DNA of 64,000 bases from assembly GCF_024172185.1 (NCBI RefSeq), contig NZ_JAMZEC010000001.1, positions 7,347,001-7,411,000 of the forward strand. The letters run 5' to 3'. Position 1 is the first letter of the stretch. Every line of letters starts with the position of its first letter. The stretch comes from Nonomuraea roseoviolacea subsp. carminata. Lineage in GTDB: Bacteria; Actinomycetota; Actinomycetes; Streptosporangiales; Streptosporangiaceae. This document shows positions 7,745-14,838 of the stretch, piece after piece. The notes beneath the pieces were generated by a model. It made no database searches, had not been told where the DNA came from, and saw only the letters and a list, made by a program, of their open reading frames with translations. Both the position numbers and the translations under genes were made by a program.

Positions 7745-8611
7745 GTGCGAGTGTTGGGCGTCGACCCGGGGCTGACGCGATGCGGCGTGGGAGCGGTCGA
7801 GGGCCGTCCCGGCGCGCCGCTGACCCTGCTGGCCGTCGGGGTGGTGCGCACCGGGGCCGACGAGGAGCTGGGCGCGCGCCTGGTCGGCATCGAGGCCGGC
7901 ATCGAGCGGTGGCTCGACGAGGTGCGCCCGGACGCCGTGGCGGTCGAGCGGGTCTTCGCCCAGCACAACGTCCGTACCGTCATGGGCACCGCCCAGGCCG
8001 CCGGCATCGCCGTGCTCTGCGCCGCCCGGCGCGGCCTGCCCGTCGCCCTGCACACGCCGTCCGAGGTCAAGGCCGCGATCACCGGCAGCGGCACCGCCGA
8101 CAAGAAGCAGATCGGCGCCATGGTCACCCGGCTGCTGCGGCTCAAGGAGATGCCCAGACCGGCCGACGCCGCCGACGCGCTCGCCCTGGCCATCTGCCAC
8201 GTGTGGCGCGGGGGCGCCCAGCACCGCCTGGCCCAGGCGATGGCCGGCGCCGCCCGTACCACCGCCTCCTCCCGCGGCGCCGGAGCCCGTACCGCCGGGG
8301 CCCGTACCGTCGGAGCCCGCACGCTCGGAGCCCGCATCAGCGGCGCCCGCACCCCGGAGGCCCGCACCCCGGAGGCCCGCACCCCGGAGGCCCGCACCTC
8401 GGAGGCCCGCGCCCCTGACTCCCGCGCCCCAGGGGCCCGCGCCGTGGAGGCCCGCACGTCCGAGGCGAGCACCTCTGACACTCCCGGTCGTGCCGCCCTG
8501 GCCGCCGGGACACCCGCCGCCGGAGCCCCCTCCGGCGCGCCCACGACGCACCGGCAGGACGACCCGGCGAAGACCCCTGAGAAGGCTCCGGAGAAGGACG
8601 TGACACCGTGA
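7745..8611 (+). CDS. ruvC: Holliday junction endodeoxyribonuclease RuvC with repetitive C-terminal extension
   Basis: Resolves Holliday junctions as a dimer together with RuvAB. The four acidic residues of the RNase-H-like active site are all in place: Asp7 (LGVDPG), Glu68 (AVERV), Asp141 and Asp144 (DAADALALAI). The catalytic domain ends near residue 160, the normal length of RuvC, but the frame continues to 288 residues with a tail rich in Ala, Arg, Thr and Pro, built mostly of pentapeptides of the form (G/E)ARTx. GTG 7745 was chosen because the family start VRVLGVDPG begins there and GGGAGGCGCGAGG lies just upstream. It overlaps ruvA by 4 bp (GTGA), so translation is coupled. Confidence 0.95.
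   Translation: MRVLGVDPGLTRCGVGAVEGRPGAPLTLLAVGVVRTGADEELGARLVGIEAGIERWLDEVRPDAVAVERVFAQHNVRTVMGTAQAAGIAVLCAARRGLPVALHTPSEVKAAITGSGTADKKQIGAMVTRLLRLKEMPRPADAADALALAICHVWRGGAQHRLAQAMAGAARTTASSRGAGARTAGARTVGARTLGARISGARTPEARTPEARTPEARTSEARAPDSRAPGARAVEARTSEASTSDTPGRAALAAGTPAAGAPSGAPTTHRQDDPAKTPEKAPEKDVTP
8282..8476 (+). repeat. 15-bp in-frame tandem repeat inside ruvC (about 13 copies)
   Basis: Consecutive 15-bp units, consensus GAGGCCCGCACCCCG, encode pentapeptides GARTA, GARTV, GARTL, GARIS, GARTP, EARTP (twice), EARTS, EARAP, DSRAP, GARAV, EARTS, EASTS. Adjacent units in the middle are identical, so expansion is recent. The reading frame is preserved throughout. Confidence 0.9.
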
Positions 8612-9228
8612 TCGCATCAGTGGCCGGCCGGGTCACCGCCATCGCGCCCTACGGCGCCGTGATCGAGGTCGGCGGCGTCGGCGTCCTCACCCACTGCACG
8701 CCCGGCACGCTGGCCCGGCTCAGGGTCGGCGAGGAGGCCCGCCTGGCCACCTCGCTGGTGGTGCGTGAGGAGTCCCTCACCCTGTACGGGTTCGCCACCG
8801 AGGACGAGCGGGCCGTGTTCGAACTGCTCCAGACGGCCAGCGGCGTCGGGCCCAAGCTGGCCCTGGCCATGCTCGCCGTCCACACCCCCGACGCGCTGCG
8901 CGTCGCCGTGGCCGCCGCCGACCTCAAGGCCCTCACCAAGGTCCCCGGCATCGGGCAGAAGGGCGCCCAGCGCATCGTGCTGGAGCTCAAGGACCGTCTC
9001 GGCACTCCCGACGCGGCCCTCGACGCCGCGCTCAACGGCGACCGCACCGCCCCGCTCTGGCGCGACCAGGTCCACTCCGGCCTCGTGGGTCTCGGCTACT
9101 CCGCCAAGGACGCCGACGAGGCCGTCCTCGCCGTCGAACCGCAGGCCGAGGCCGACGCCGCCGAGGGCCGCGAGCCGCAGGTCGCCGCCCTGCTGAAGGC
9201 CGCCCTGCGCGCCCTGAGCGTCCGATGA
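8608..9228 (+). CDS. ruvA: Holliday junction DNA helicase subunit RuvA
   Basis: 206 residues, normal length. The N-terminal OB domain begins MIASVAGRVTAIAPYGAVIEV. The two helix-hairpin-helix elements are at about 73-83 (LLQTASGVGPK) and 108-118 (LTKVPGIGQKG), and the C-terminal domain that contacts RuvB follows an acidic linker. RuvA tetramers hold the four-way junction open while RuvB pumps DNA. It starts with GTG inside the ruvC stop (GTGA) and its own stop overlaps the ATG of a small ORF (ATGA). Confidence 0.97.
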   Translation: MIASVAGRVTAIAPYGAVIEVGGVGVLTHCTPGTLARLRVGEEARLATSLVVREESLTLYGFATEDERAVFELLQTASGVGPKLALAMLAVHTPDALRVAVAAADLKALTKVPGIGQKGAQRIVLELKDRLGTPDAALDAALNGDRTAPLWRDQVHSGLVGLGYSAKDADEAVLAVEPQAEADAAEGREPQVAALLKAALRALSVR

Positions 9229-9560
9229 CCCCGCGGCCGCTCACCCCGCCGCCGGGCCACCGGGAACTGTCCCCGGCCGCCGGTCAGGCCGGCCCGGCCG
9301 CTCGTCAGGGCCGCCTGGCCATCCGTGAGGCCAGGCCGGTCACCCGTCAGGCCAGCCTGGCCATCCATGGGGTCGGCCCGGCCATCCGTGAGGCCGGCCC
9401 GGCCGCCCGTCAGGCGCCCTTCCGCACGGTCGCCCGCCGCACGTCCTCCCGGGCGGACGCCGGCCGCGTGCCCTCCCGGCCGGACGGGAGGCGCGTGGGT
9501 GCCGTACTCTCGCAGGACCCGCGCCCCCGCCACGGCGCGGGCCGAGCGGGCAGAGCGTGA
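9225..9560 (+). CDS. Possible small repeat protein between ruvA and ruvB (uncertain)
   Basis: A 111-codon frame begins with ATG overlapping the ruvA stop (ATGA) and ends 13 bp before ruvB. It is built largely of heptapeptides such as GPAIREA, GPAARQA and SLAIHGV, encoded by the 21-bp repeat. Third positions are about 90% G/C, like the neighbours, and both flanks look like translational coupling. However, a repeat whose unit is a multiple of 3 stays open in every frame, and no domain is recognised. It may be a translated spacer, a genuine small basic protein, or chance. Confidence 0.3.
   Translation: MTPRPLTPPPGHRELSPAAGQAGPAARQGRLAIREARPVTRQASLAIHGVGPAIREAGPAARQAPFRTVARRTSSRADAGRVPSRPDGRRVGAVLSQDPRPRHGAGRAGRA
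9275..9418. repeat. 21-bp tandem repeat (about 7 copies) between ruvA and ruvB
   Basis: Units start at 9275, 9296, 9317, 9338, 9359, 9380 and 9401 (last one partial) with consensus GGCCATCCGTGAGGCCGGCCC. The copies differ by a few bases each, so this array is older than the one in ruvC. Confidence 0.9.
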
Positions 9561-9573
9561 GGGGAACGCGGAA

Positions 9574-10605
9574 GTGAGCCTGGAGCGCGACCTCGTGTCG
9601 CCCGACGCCGACGGCGACGACCTGCAGATCGAGGCGGCCCTGCGCCCCAAGCGGCTGGCCGAGTTCATCGGCCAGGGCCGCGTGCGCGAGCAGCTCTCGC
9701 TCGTCCTGGAGAGCGCCCTGCGCCGCAACCGGCCGCCCGACCACGTGCTGATGAGCGGATCTCCCGGGCTCGGCAAGACGACCCTGGCTATGATCATCGC
9801 GGCCGAGCTGAGCGCCCCGCTCCGCATCACCTCGGGCCCCGCCCTGGAGCGGGCCGGTGACCTGGCGGCCATCCTGTCGACGCTGGCCGAGGGCGAGGTG
9901 CTGTTCATCGACGAGATCCACCGGATGGCCCGGCCCGCCGAGGAGATGCTCTACCTCGCCATGGAGGACTTCCGGGTCGACATCGTCGTCGGCAAGGGAC
10001 CCGGCGCGACCGCCATCCCGCTCGACATCGCGCCGTTCACGCTCGTCGGCGCCACCACCCGCGCGGGCCTGCTGCCCGCGCCGCTGCGCGACCGCTTCGG
10101 CTTCACCGCGCACATGGACTTCTACGAGGTGGACGAGCTGGAGCAGGTGCTGCACCGCTCGTCGCGGCTGCTCGGCGTGAGCCTGCCGCCCGAGGGCGCC
10201 CACGAGATCGCCCGCCGCTCGCGCGGCACGCCCCGCATCGCCAACCGGCTGCTGCGCCGGGTGCGCGACTTCGCCGACGTGCGTGCCGAGGGCGTCATCG
10301 ACCGCGACGTCGCCTCCGCCGCGCTCGACCTGTACGAGGTCGACGCCGAGGGGCTCGACCGGCTCGACCGGGCGGTGCTCGGCGTGCTGCTGCGCAAGTT
10401 CGGGGGCGGACCGGTGGGCCTGTCCACGCTGGCCGTGGCCGTGGGGGAGGAGCCCGAGACGGTCGAGGTGGTCGCCGAGCCGTTCCTCGTCCGGCAGGGA
10501 CTGCTGGCCAGGACCCCGCGCGGCCGGGTCGCGACCGCCGCGGCCTGGCACCACCTGGGAATGACCCCGCCTCCGGACGCCTTCGGAGCGGCGCATTTCG
10601 ACTGA
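9574..10605 (+). CDS. ruvB: Holliday junction branch-migration helicase RuvB
   Basis: 343-residue AAA+ motor. Walker A is GSPGLGKT (residues 62-69; most RuvB have GPPGLGKT), Walker B LFIDEIH with Asp103/Glu104, sensor LVGATTRAGLL, arginine region LRDRFGF, and the C-terminal winged helix ends near GRVATAAAWHHLG. RuvB hexamers flank the RuvA tetramer and drive branch migration with ATP. GTG 9574 was selected because the family N-terminus (VSLERDLVSP) starts there and a GAGGGGAA site precedes it; the frame upstream is minisatellite sequence. Confidence 0.97.
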   Translation: MSLERDLVSPDADGDDLQIEAALRPKRLAEFIGQGRVREQLSLVLESALRRNRPPDHVLMSGSPGLGKTTLAMIIAAELSAPLRITSGPALERAGDLAAILSTLAEGEVLFIDEIHRMARPAEEMLYLAMEDFRVDIVVGKGPGATAIPLDIAPFTLVGATTRAGLLPAPLRDRFGFTAHMDFYEVDELEQVLHRSSRLLGVSLPPEGAHEIARRSRGTPRIANRLLRRVRDFADVRAEGVIDRDVASAALDLYEVDAEGLDRLDRAVLGVLLRKFGGGPVGLSTLAVAVGEEPETVEVVAEPFLVRQGLLARTPRGRVATAAAWHHLGMTPPPDAFGAAHFD

Positions 10606-10611
10606 TTACAG

Positions 10612-10697
10612 AACGGTTGCAACCGTTTCGAATGGGGAACTTCCCCGCGCGGCGAAACGCTGCCTCGTTGCCGCGTTTCGCAACAACGGCCTACACT
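10612..10697 (+). promoter_or_regulatory. Upstream region of yajC: palindrome, inverted repeat and promoter
   Basis: AACGGTTGCAACCGTT (10612-10627) is a perfect 16-bp palindrome 7 bp after the ruvB stop. GCGAAACG (10652-10659) pairs with CGTTTCGC (10674-10681). TTGCCG (10668-10673) and TACACT (10692-10697), 18 bp apart, make a good SigA-type promoter for yajC-secD-secF. The first palindrome could be a terminator stem or an operator; no T-run follows. Confidence 0.55.
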
Positions 10698-10818
10698 CCG
10701 TGGTTTGGCTGGCTGTGTAGGCTGACGGGCTGAGCGGCGCGGCCCCGGAGGCACAGCCCGGAATTTCCGGCGCGACGCCGGTGTCAACTTCTTGTACGAA
10801 GATGGAAGGTCGCCCCTT

Positions 10819-11217
10819 ATGAACACGGGTCAACTCACGAGTATCCTGCCGCTGATTCTCCTGGTGGTGGTGTTCTACTTCCTGCTGATTCGTCCGCAGC
10901 GCAAGCGTCAGCAGGAAGCGGCCCAGATGCAGAACAGCCTGACCCCCGGGGCGCGGGTGATGACGACGACGGGCCTGTTCGGCACCGTGGTCGCGGTGGA
11001 GAATGAGGACGTGGTCCTCGAGGTGGCACCCGGGATCGAGACCCGGTGGGTGAAGGCCGCGATCGGGCGAGTCGTCACCCCCGGCGAGCCGGTGGCCGAC
11101 GAACCCCAGGCGGACGACGTGTCCGACGCCGTGAAGACGGACGTCGAGACGGACAAGGACGGCACGACCGGCACCGCCTCCGAGCGCAACGACGGCCAGG
11201 ACACCACGAAGTCCTGA
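10819..11217 (+). CDS. yajC: Preprotein translocase accessory subunit YajC
   Basis: 132 residues. One N-terminal membrane helix (about residues 5-23, ILPLILLVVVFYFLLIRPQ) is followed by the conserved RPQRKRQQE and GARVMTTTGLFGTVV, then an acidic tail. YajC associates with SecD-SecF, which follow directly. ATG 10819 has GGAAGG 9 nt upstream; a TTG at 10792 in the same frame has no ribosome site. Confidence 0.95.
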   Translation: MNTGQLTSILPLILLVVVFYFLLIRPQRKRQQEAAQMQNSLTPGARVMTTTGLFGTVVAVENEDVVLEVAPGIETRWVKAAIGRVVTPGEPVADEPQADDVSDAVKTDVETDKDGTTGTASERNDGQDTTKS

Positions 11218-11261
11218 CTAGGCTTCTGCGACAAACCTCTATCCGAAAGAACAGACGACCA

Positions 11262-13079
11262 GTGGCCCGACCGACCAGCAGCCACAGCAAGCCGGGGCGG
11301 ACGCTCCTGCTGCTCCTGGCGCTCATTCTCGCCCTGGGCGGGACGATGTTCCTGCAGAAGGCGTTCACGCCGAAGCTCGGACTCGACCTCGCGGGCGGCA
11401 CGACGTTGACGCTGACACCGGTGACCCAGAACGGTGCCTCGCCGCCCGAGGAGATCCTCGACCGCGCGGTCAACATCATCCGCGACCGGGTCAACGGCAA
11501 CGGCATCTCCGACGCCGAGGTCGCCAAGTCCGGTGACAACATCATCATCTCGATCCCGGGCGTCGGGCAGAACGAGGCGATCGGGCTGGTCTCGACCACC
11601 GCGGAGCTGCGCTTCCGCCAGGTGCTCGCCATGGAGGCCACGCAGCTCCCGCAGGACCTCCCCACCCAGGCGCCGACGCCGGGCGCCACCCCGTCCGGCT
11701 CGGCGTCGCCGAAGAGCACGTCGTCGGCCAAGCCCCAGCCGTCCTCCACCCGTTCGGCGGGCACGCCCGGTCCGTCCGTGTCCCCGACGGGCAAGGCGCT
11801 GTCCTCGGCCCTGACCGCGCCCACGCCCACCGCGACGGGCCAGGCCGCCAAGCCGGAGACCACCCGCGGCGCCCAGTCCGACCAGCGGCAGCAGCGGCAC
11901 AAGGGCCAGGACGCGAAGGCCACCCCGACCCCGGCGGCCACGCCGAGCAGCACGCAGCAGCCGGCCAACCCCAACATCGACACCACCGGCATCGACCCGG
12001 CGGTGCTCAAGCAGTTCCAGACCCTCGACTGCACCGACCCGAAGAAGCGCGGCCAGGGCGTCCAGGACGACCCCAACAAGCAGTACGCGGCCTGTGAGAG
12101 CGACGGCAGCTACAAGTACGTCCTCGACAAGGCCAAGGTCGTCGGCACCGACATCGACACCGCCTCCGCGGGTGTCCGCCAGGGCACCACCGAGTGGCTC
12201 GTCCAGCTCGACTTCAAGTCCAAGGGCGCGAGCACGTGGGCCACGCTCACCGGCCAGGCCGTCAGCGCGCCGGAGCCCCGCAACAAGGTCGCGGTCGTCC
12301 TCGACGGCGTCGTCATCACCGCCCCGAACATCATCAGCGCCATCCCCGGCGGCCGCGCCGAGATCACCGGCGGCTTCGACCAGAAGAGCGCCACCGACCT
12401 GGCCGAGCAGCTCAAGTACGGCGCGCTCCCGCTGAAGTTCAACCGCAGCTCGGCCGAGACGGTCTCCTCGACCCTCGGCCAGGACCAGCTCCAGGGCGGC
12501 CTGATCGCCGGCGTCATCGGCCTGGCCCTCGTGGTCGTCTACAGCCTGCTCTACTACCGCGGCCTCGGCATCGTCGCGGTGCTGAGCCTCGTGGTCGCCA
12601 CGATCCTCACCTACACGGCCGTGGTCGTGCTCGGCCACAACGCCAACTTCCGGCTCTCGCTGCCGCACATCATCGGCCTGGTGGTCTCGATCGGCATCAC
12701 CGCCGACTCCTTCATCGTCTACTTCGAACGCATCCGTGACGAGATGAAGGAGGGGCGGCGCACCCTGCGCGCCGCCGTCGAGGTGGCCTGGGTCCGCGCC
12801 CGGCGCACGATCCTGATCGCCGACGCCGTCATGTTCATCGCGGCGGTCGTGCTCTACGCGCTGGCGGTCGGCGGCGTGGCCGGCTTCGCGTTCGCCATGG
12901 GCCTGACCACGCTCATCGACATCGTGGTCGTGTTCCTGTTCACCAAGCCGTTCATCGCGATGCTCGCCAGGCTGAAGTTCTTCGCCAAGGGGCATCCGCT
13001 GTCCGGCCTCGACTCCGAGCGCATGAGCGCCGACCACTCCGGCTCCGCCGGCCGTACGACCACCCCGCAGGAGGCCTGA
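11262..13079 (+). CDS. secD: Protein translocase subunit SecD
   Basis: 605-residue RND-like membrane protein that uses the proton gradient to complete protein export. An N-terminal helix (residues 13-30) leads to the signature LGLDLAGGTTLTL, and five more helices lie in the last ~180 residues, with the family stretch GITADSFIVYFERIRDE. Residues ~130-238 are a ~110-residue Ser/Thr/Pro/Ala-rich insertion in the periplasm-facing part, longer than in most SecD. GTG 11262 starts the recognisable protein; the ribosome site is weak (GAAAG). SecF follows after 1 bp. Confidence 0.95.
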   Translation: MARPTSSHSKPGRTLLLLLALILALGGTMFLQKAFTPKLGLDLAGGTTLTLTPVTQNGASPPEEILDRAVNIIRDRVNGNGISDAEVAKSGDNIIISIPGVGQNEAIGLVSTTAELRFRQVLAMEATQLPQDLPTQAPTPGATPSGSASPKSTSSAKPQPSSTRSAGTPGPSVSPTGKALSSALTAPTPTATGQAAKPETTRGAQSDQRQQRHKGQDAKATPTPAATPSSTQQPANPNIDTTGIDPAVLKQFQTLDCTDPKKRGQGVQDDPNKQYAACESDGSYKYVLDKAKVVGTDIDTASAGVRQGTTEWLVQLDFKSKGASTWATLTGQAVSAPEPRNKVAVVLDGVVITAPNIISAIPGGRAEITGGFDQKSATDLAEQLKYGALPLKFNRSSAETVSSTLGQDQLQGGLIAGVIGLALVVVYSLLYYRGLGIVAVLSLVVATILTYTAVVVLGHNANFRLSLPHIIGLVVSIGITADSFIVYFERIRDEMKEGRRTLRAAVEVAWVRARRTILIADAVMFIAAVVLYALAVGGVAGFAFAMGLTTLIDIVVVFLFTKPFIAMLARLKFFAKGHPLSGLDSERMSADHSGSAGRTTTPQEA

Positions 13080-13080
13080 C

Positions 13081-14091
13081 ATGGGACTGGGGCGTCGCCT
13101 CTACCGCGGCGAGATCGACATCGACTTCGTCGGCCGCTGGAAGCTCTGGTACAGCCTGTCCGGCTTTCTGCTGATCGTCTCCATCGCCGGTCTGCTGATC
13201 AACGGCCTCAACCTGGGTGTGGAGTTCAAGGGCGGCTCGGTCATCTCGTTCAAGCCGGCCGTGGCCACGACCGTCGAGGACGTCCGCGACACGTTCCGCA
13301 GCGAGGGCGTCCACCAGGCGATCGTCCAGACGACCAACCAGCGCTACCGCATCACCAGCGAGGACCTCTCCGAGGCCACCACGGCCAAGCTGCAGCAGGT
13401 GATCAAGGAGAAGTACGACGTCAAGGAGCAGATCGACGTGCAGTCGATCGGCGCCTCCTGGGGTGGTGAGGTCTCCCACAAAGCCTGGATCGGCCTCGGC
13501 GTCTTCATGCTGGCGATCATCCTGTACCTGTCGATGGCGTTCGAGCCGAAGATGGCGCTGGCCGCCATCGTCGCCCTCGTCCACGACCTCGTCATCACCG
13601 CGGGCATCTACGCCTGGTCCGGCTTCGAGGTCACCCCGGCGACGCTGCTGGGCTTCCTGACCATCCTCGGTTACTCGCTCTACGACGCGGTCGTGGTGTT
13701 CGACATGATCAAGGAGGTCACGGCCAAGCTGGGCACGACGTCCAAGCAGACGTACTCGATGGCGGCCAACAACGCCCTCAGCCACACGCTGATCCGGTCG
13801 CTGAACACGTCGCTGGTCGCGATCCTGCCGGTGGCGGCGATCCTGTTCATCGGCACCACGCTGCTCGGCGCGGGCACGCTGAAGGACCTGTCGCTGGCGC
13901 TGTTCGTCGGCATGATCGTCGGTACGTACTCCTCGCTGTGCGTCGCCACGCCGCTGCTGGTGACGCTGAAGGAGCGCGAGCCGAAGTACCAGGCCATCGC
14001 CCGGCGCGTCGCCGCCGCGAGCGGCGGTGGCGGCAAGAAGTCCGGCAAGGGGTCCAAGGGCTCCGAGAACGCGGCCGTCGCCAAGGGCTGA
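13081..14091 (+). CDS. secF: Protein translocase subunit SecF
   Basis: 336 residues, six helices. The N-terminal amphipathic region and first helix (IDIDFVGRWKLWYSLSG) is followed by LGVEFKGGSVISF, the SecF counterpart of the SecD GLDLxGG motif; the later GYSLYDAVVVFDMIKE block is conserved in the family. It ends with a Gly/Lys/Ser-rich tail. ATG 13081 follows GGAGG at the end of secD, so the two subunits are made together. Confidence 0.97.
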   Translation: MGLGRRLYRGEIDIDFVGRWKLWYSLSGFLLIVSIAGLLINGLNLGVEFKGGSVISFKPAVATTVEDVRDTFRSEGVHQAIVQTTNQRYRITSEDLSEATTAKLQQVIKEKYDVKEQIDVQSIGASWGGEVSHKAWIGLGVFMLAIILYLSMAFEPKMALAAIVALVHDLVITAGIYAWSGFEVTPATLLGFLTILGYSLYDAVVVFDMIKEVTAKLGTTSKQTYSMAANNALSHTLIRSLNTSLVAILPVAAILFIGTTLLGAGTLKDLSLALFVGMIVGTYSSLCVATPLLVTLKEREPKYQAIARRVAAASGGGGKKSGKGSKGSENAAVAKG

Positions 14092-14246
14092 GCATGACAC
14101 GCGGGGCGGGCCGGCACCACGCCGTCCCGCCCCGCCGCACGTCCGCCCCGCCCCCCGCCCCGTGACGACCGCCGGTCGCCCGCCGCACGTCCGCCCCACC
14201 TCGTGACGCCCGCGGGCGACACGAGACCTCCCGAAGGAGTCCCGAC

Positions 14247-14765
14247 ATGACCGACCTCAGCGCGCTGATCCTCGACCGGATCAGGGACGTGCCCGACTAC
14301 CCCAAGCCAGGCGTGCTGTTCAAGGACATCAGCCCGCTGCTCGCCGACCACGCGGCGTTCGCGGCCGTGGTGGACGAGGTGGCCGGGTGGCACCCCGCCG
14401 ACAAGATCGTCGGCATCGAGGCGCGGGGCTTCATCCTGGCCGCTCCCGTCGCCTACCGCGCCGGGGCCGGATTCGTGCCCGTACGGAAAAAGGGCAAACT
14501 CCCCTCCGAAACGCTCGAGGAGTCCTACGATCTGGAGTACGGCTCCGCGACCATCGAGGTCCACCGCGACGCCTTCAACCAGGGCGACCGGGTGCTCATC
14601 GTCGACGACGTGCTCGCCACCGGCGGCACGGCGGAGGCGACCGTGGAGCTCGTGCGCAGGGCCGGGGCGGAGGTCGTCGGCGTCGCCATGCTCATGGAGC
14701 TGGCCTTCCTCAAGGGGCGCGAGCGCCTCACGGGGGTGGACCTGCGCTCCCTGGTGATCGTCTGA
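14247..14765 (+). CDS. apt: Adenine phosphoribosyltransferase
   Basis: 172 residues, normal size. Converts adenine and PRPP to AMP in purine salvage. The PRPP-binding signature VLIVDDVLATGGTA is at about residues 113-126, with GIEARGFI upstream. ATG 14247 follows GAAGGAG. The gene sits between secF and rel, as in many actinobacteria. Confidence 0.96.
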   Translation: MTDLSALILDRIRDVPDYPKPGVLFKDISPLLADHAAFAAVVDEVAGWHPADKIVGIEARGFILAAPVAYRAGAGFVPVRKKGKLPSETLEESYDLEYGSATIEVHRDAFNQGDRVLIVDDVLATGGTAEATVELVRRAGAEVVGVAMLMELAFLKGRERLTGVDLRSLVIV

Positions 14766-14800
14766 GCCGGACCCGCGGGAGGCCAGGTTTCGCGCCTGGA

Positions 14801-14806
14801 TACACT
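14801..14806 (+). promoter_or_regulatory. Candidate -10 element for rel
   Basis: TACACT lies 33 nt before the rel start codon; the predicted transcript starts near 14813 and includes the GAGGAG ribosome site. No clear -35 is seen. Confidence 0.4.
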
Positions 14807-14838
14807 GGGGGACCTGGACTCGAACATGAGGAGTCTGT

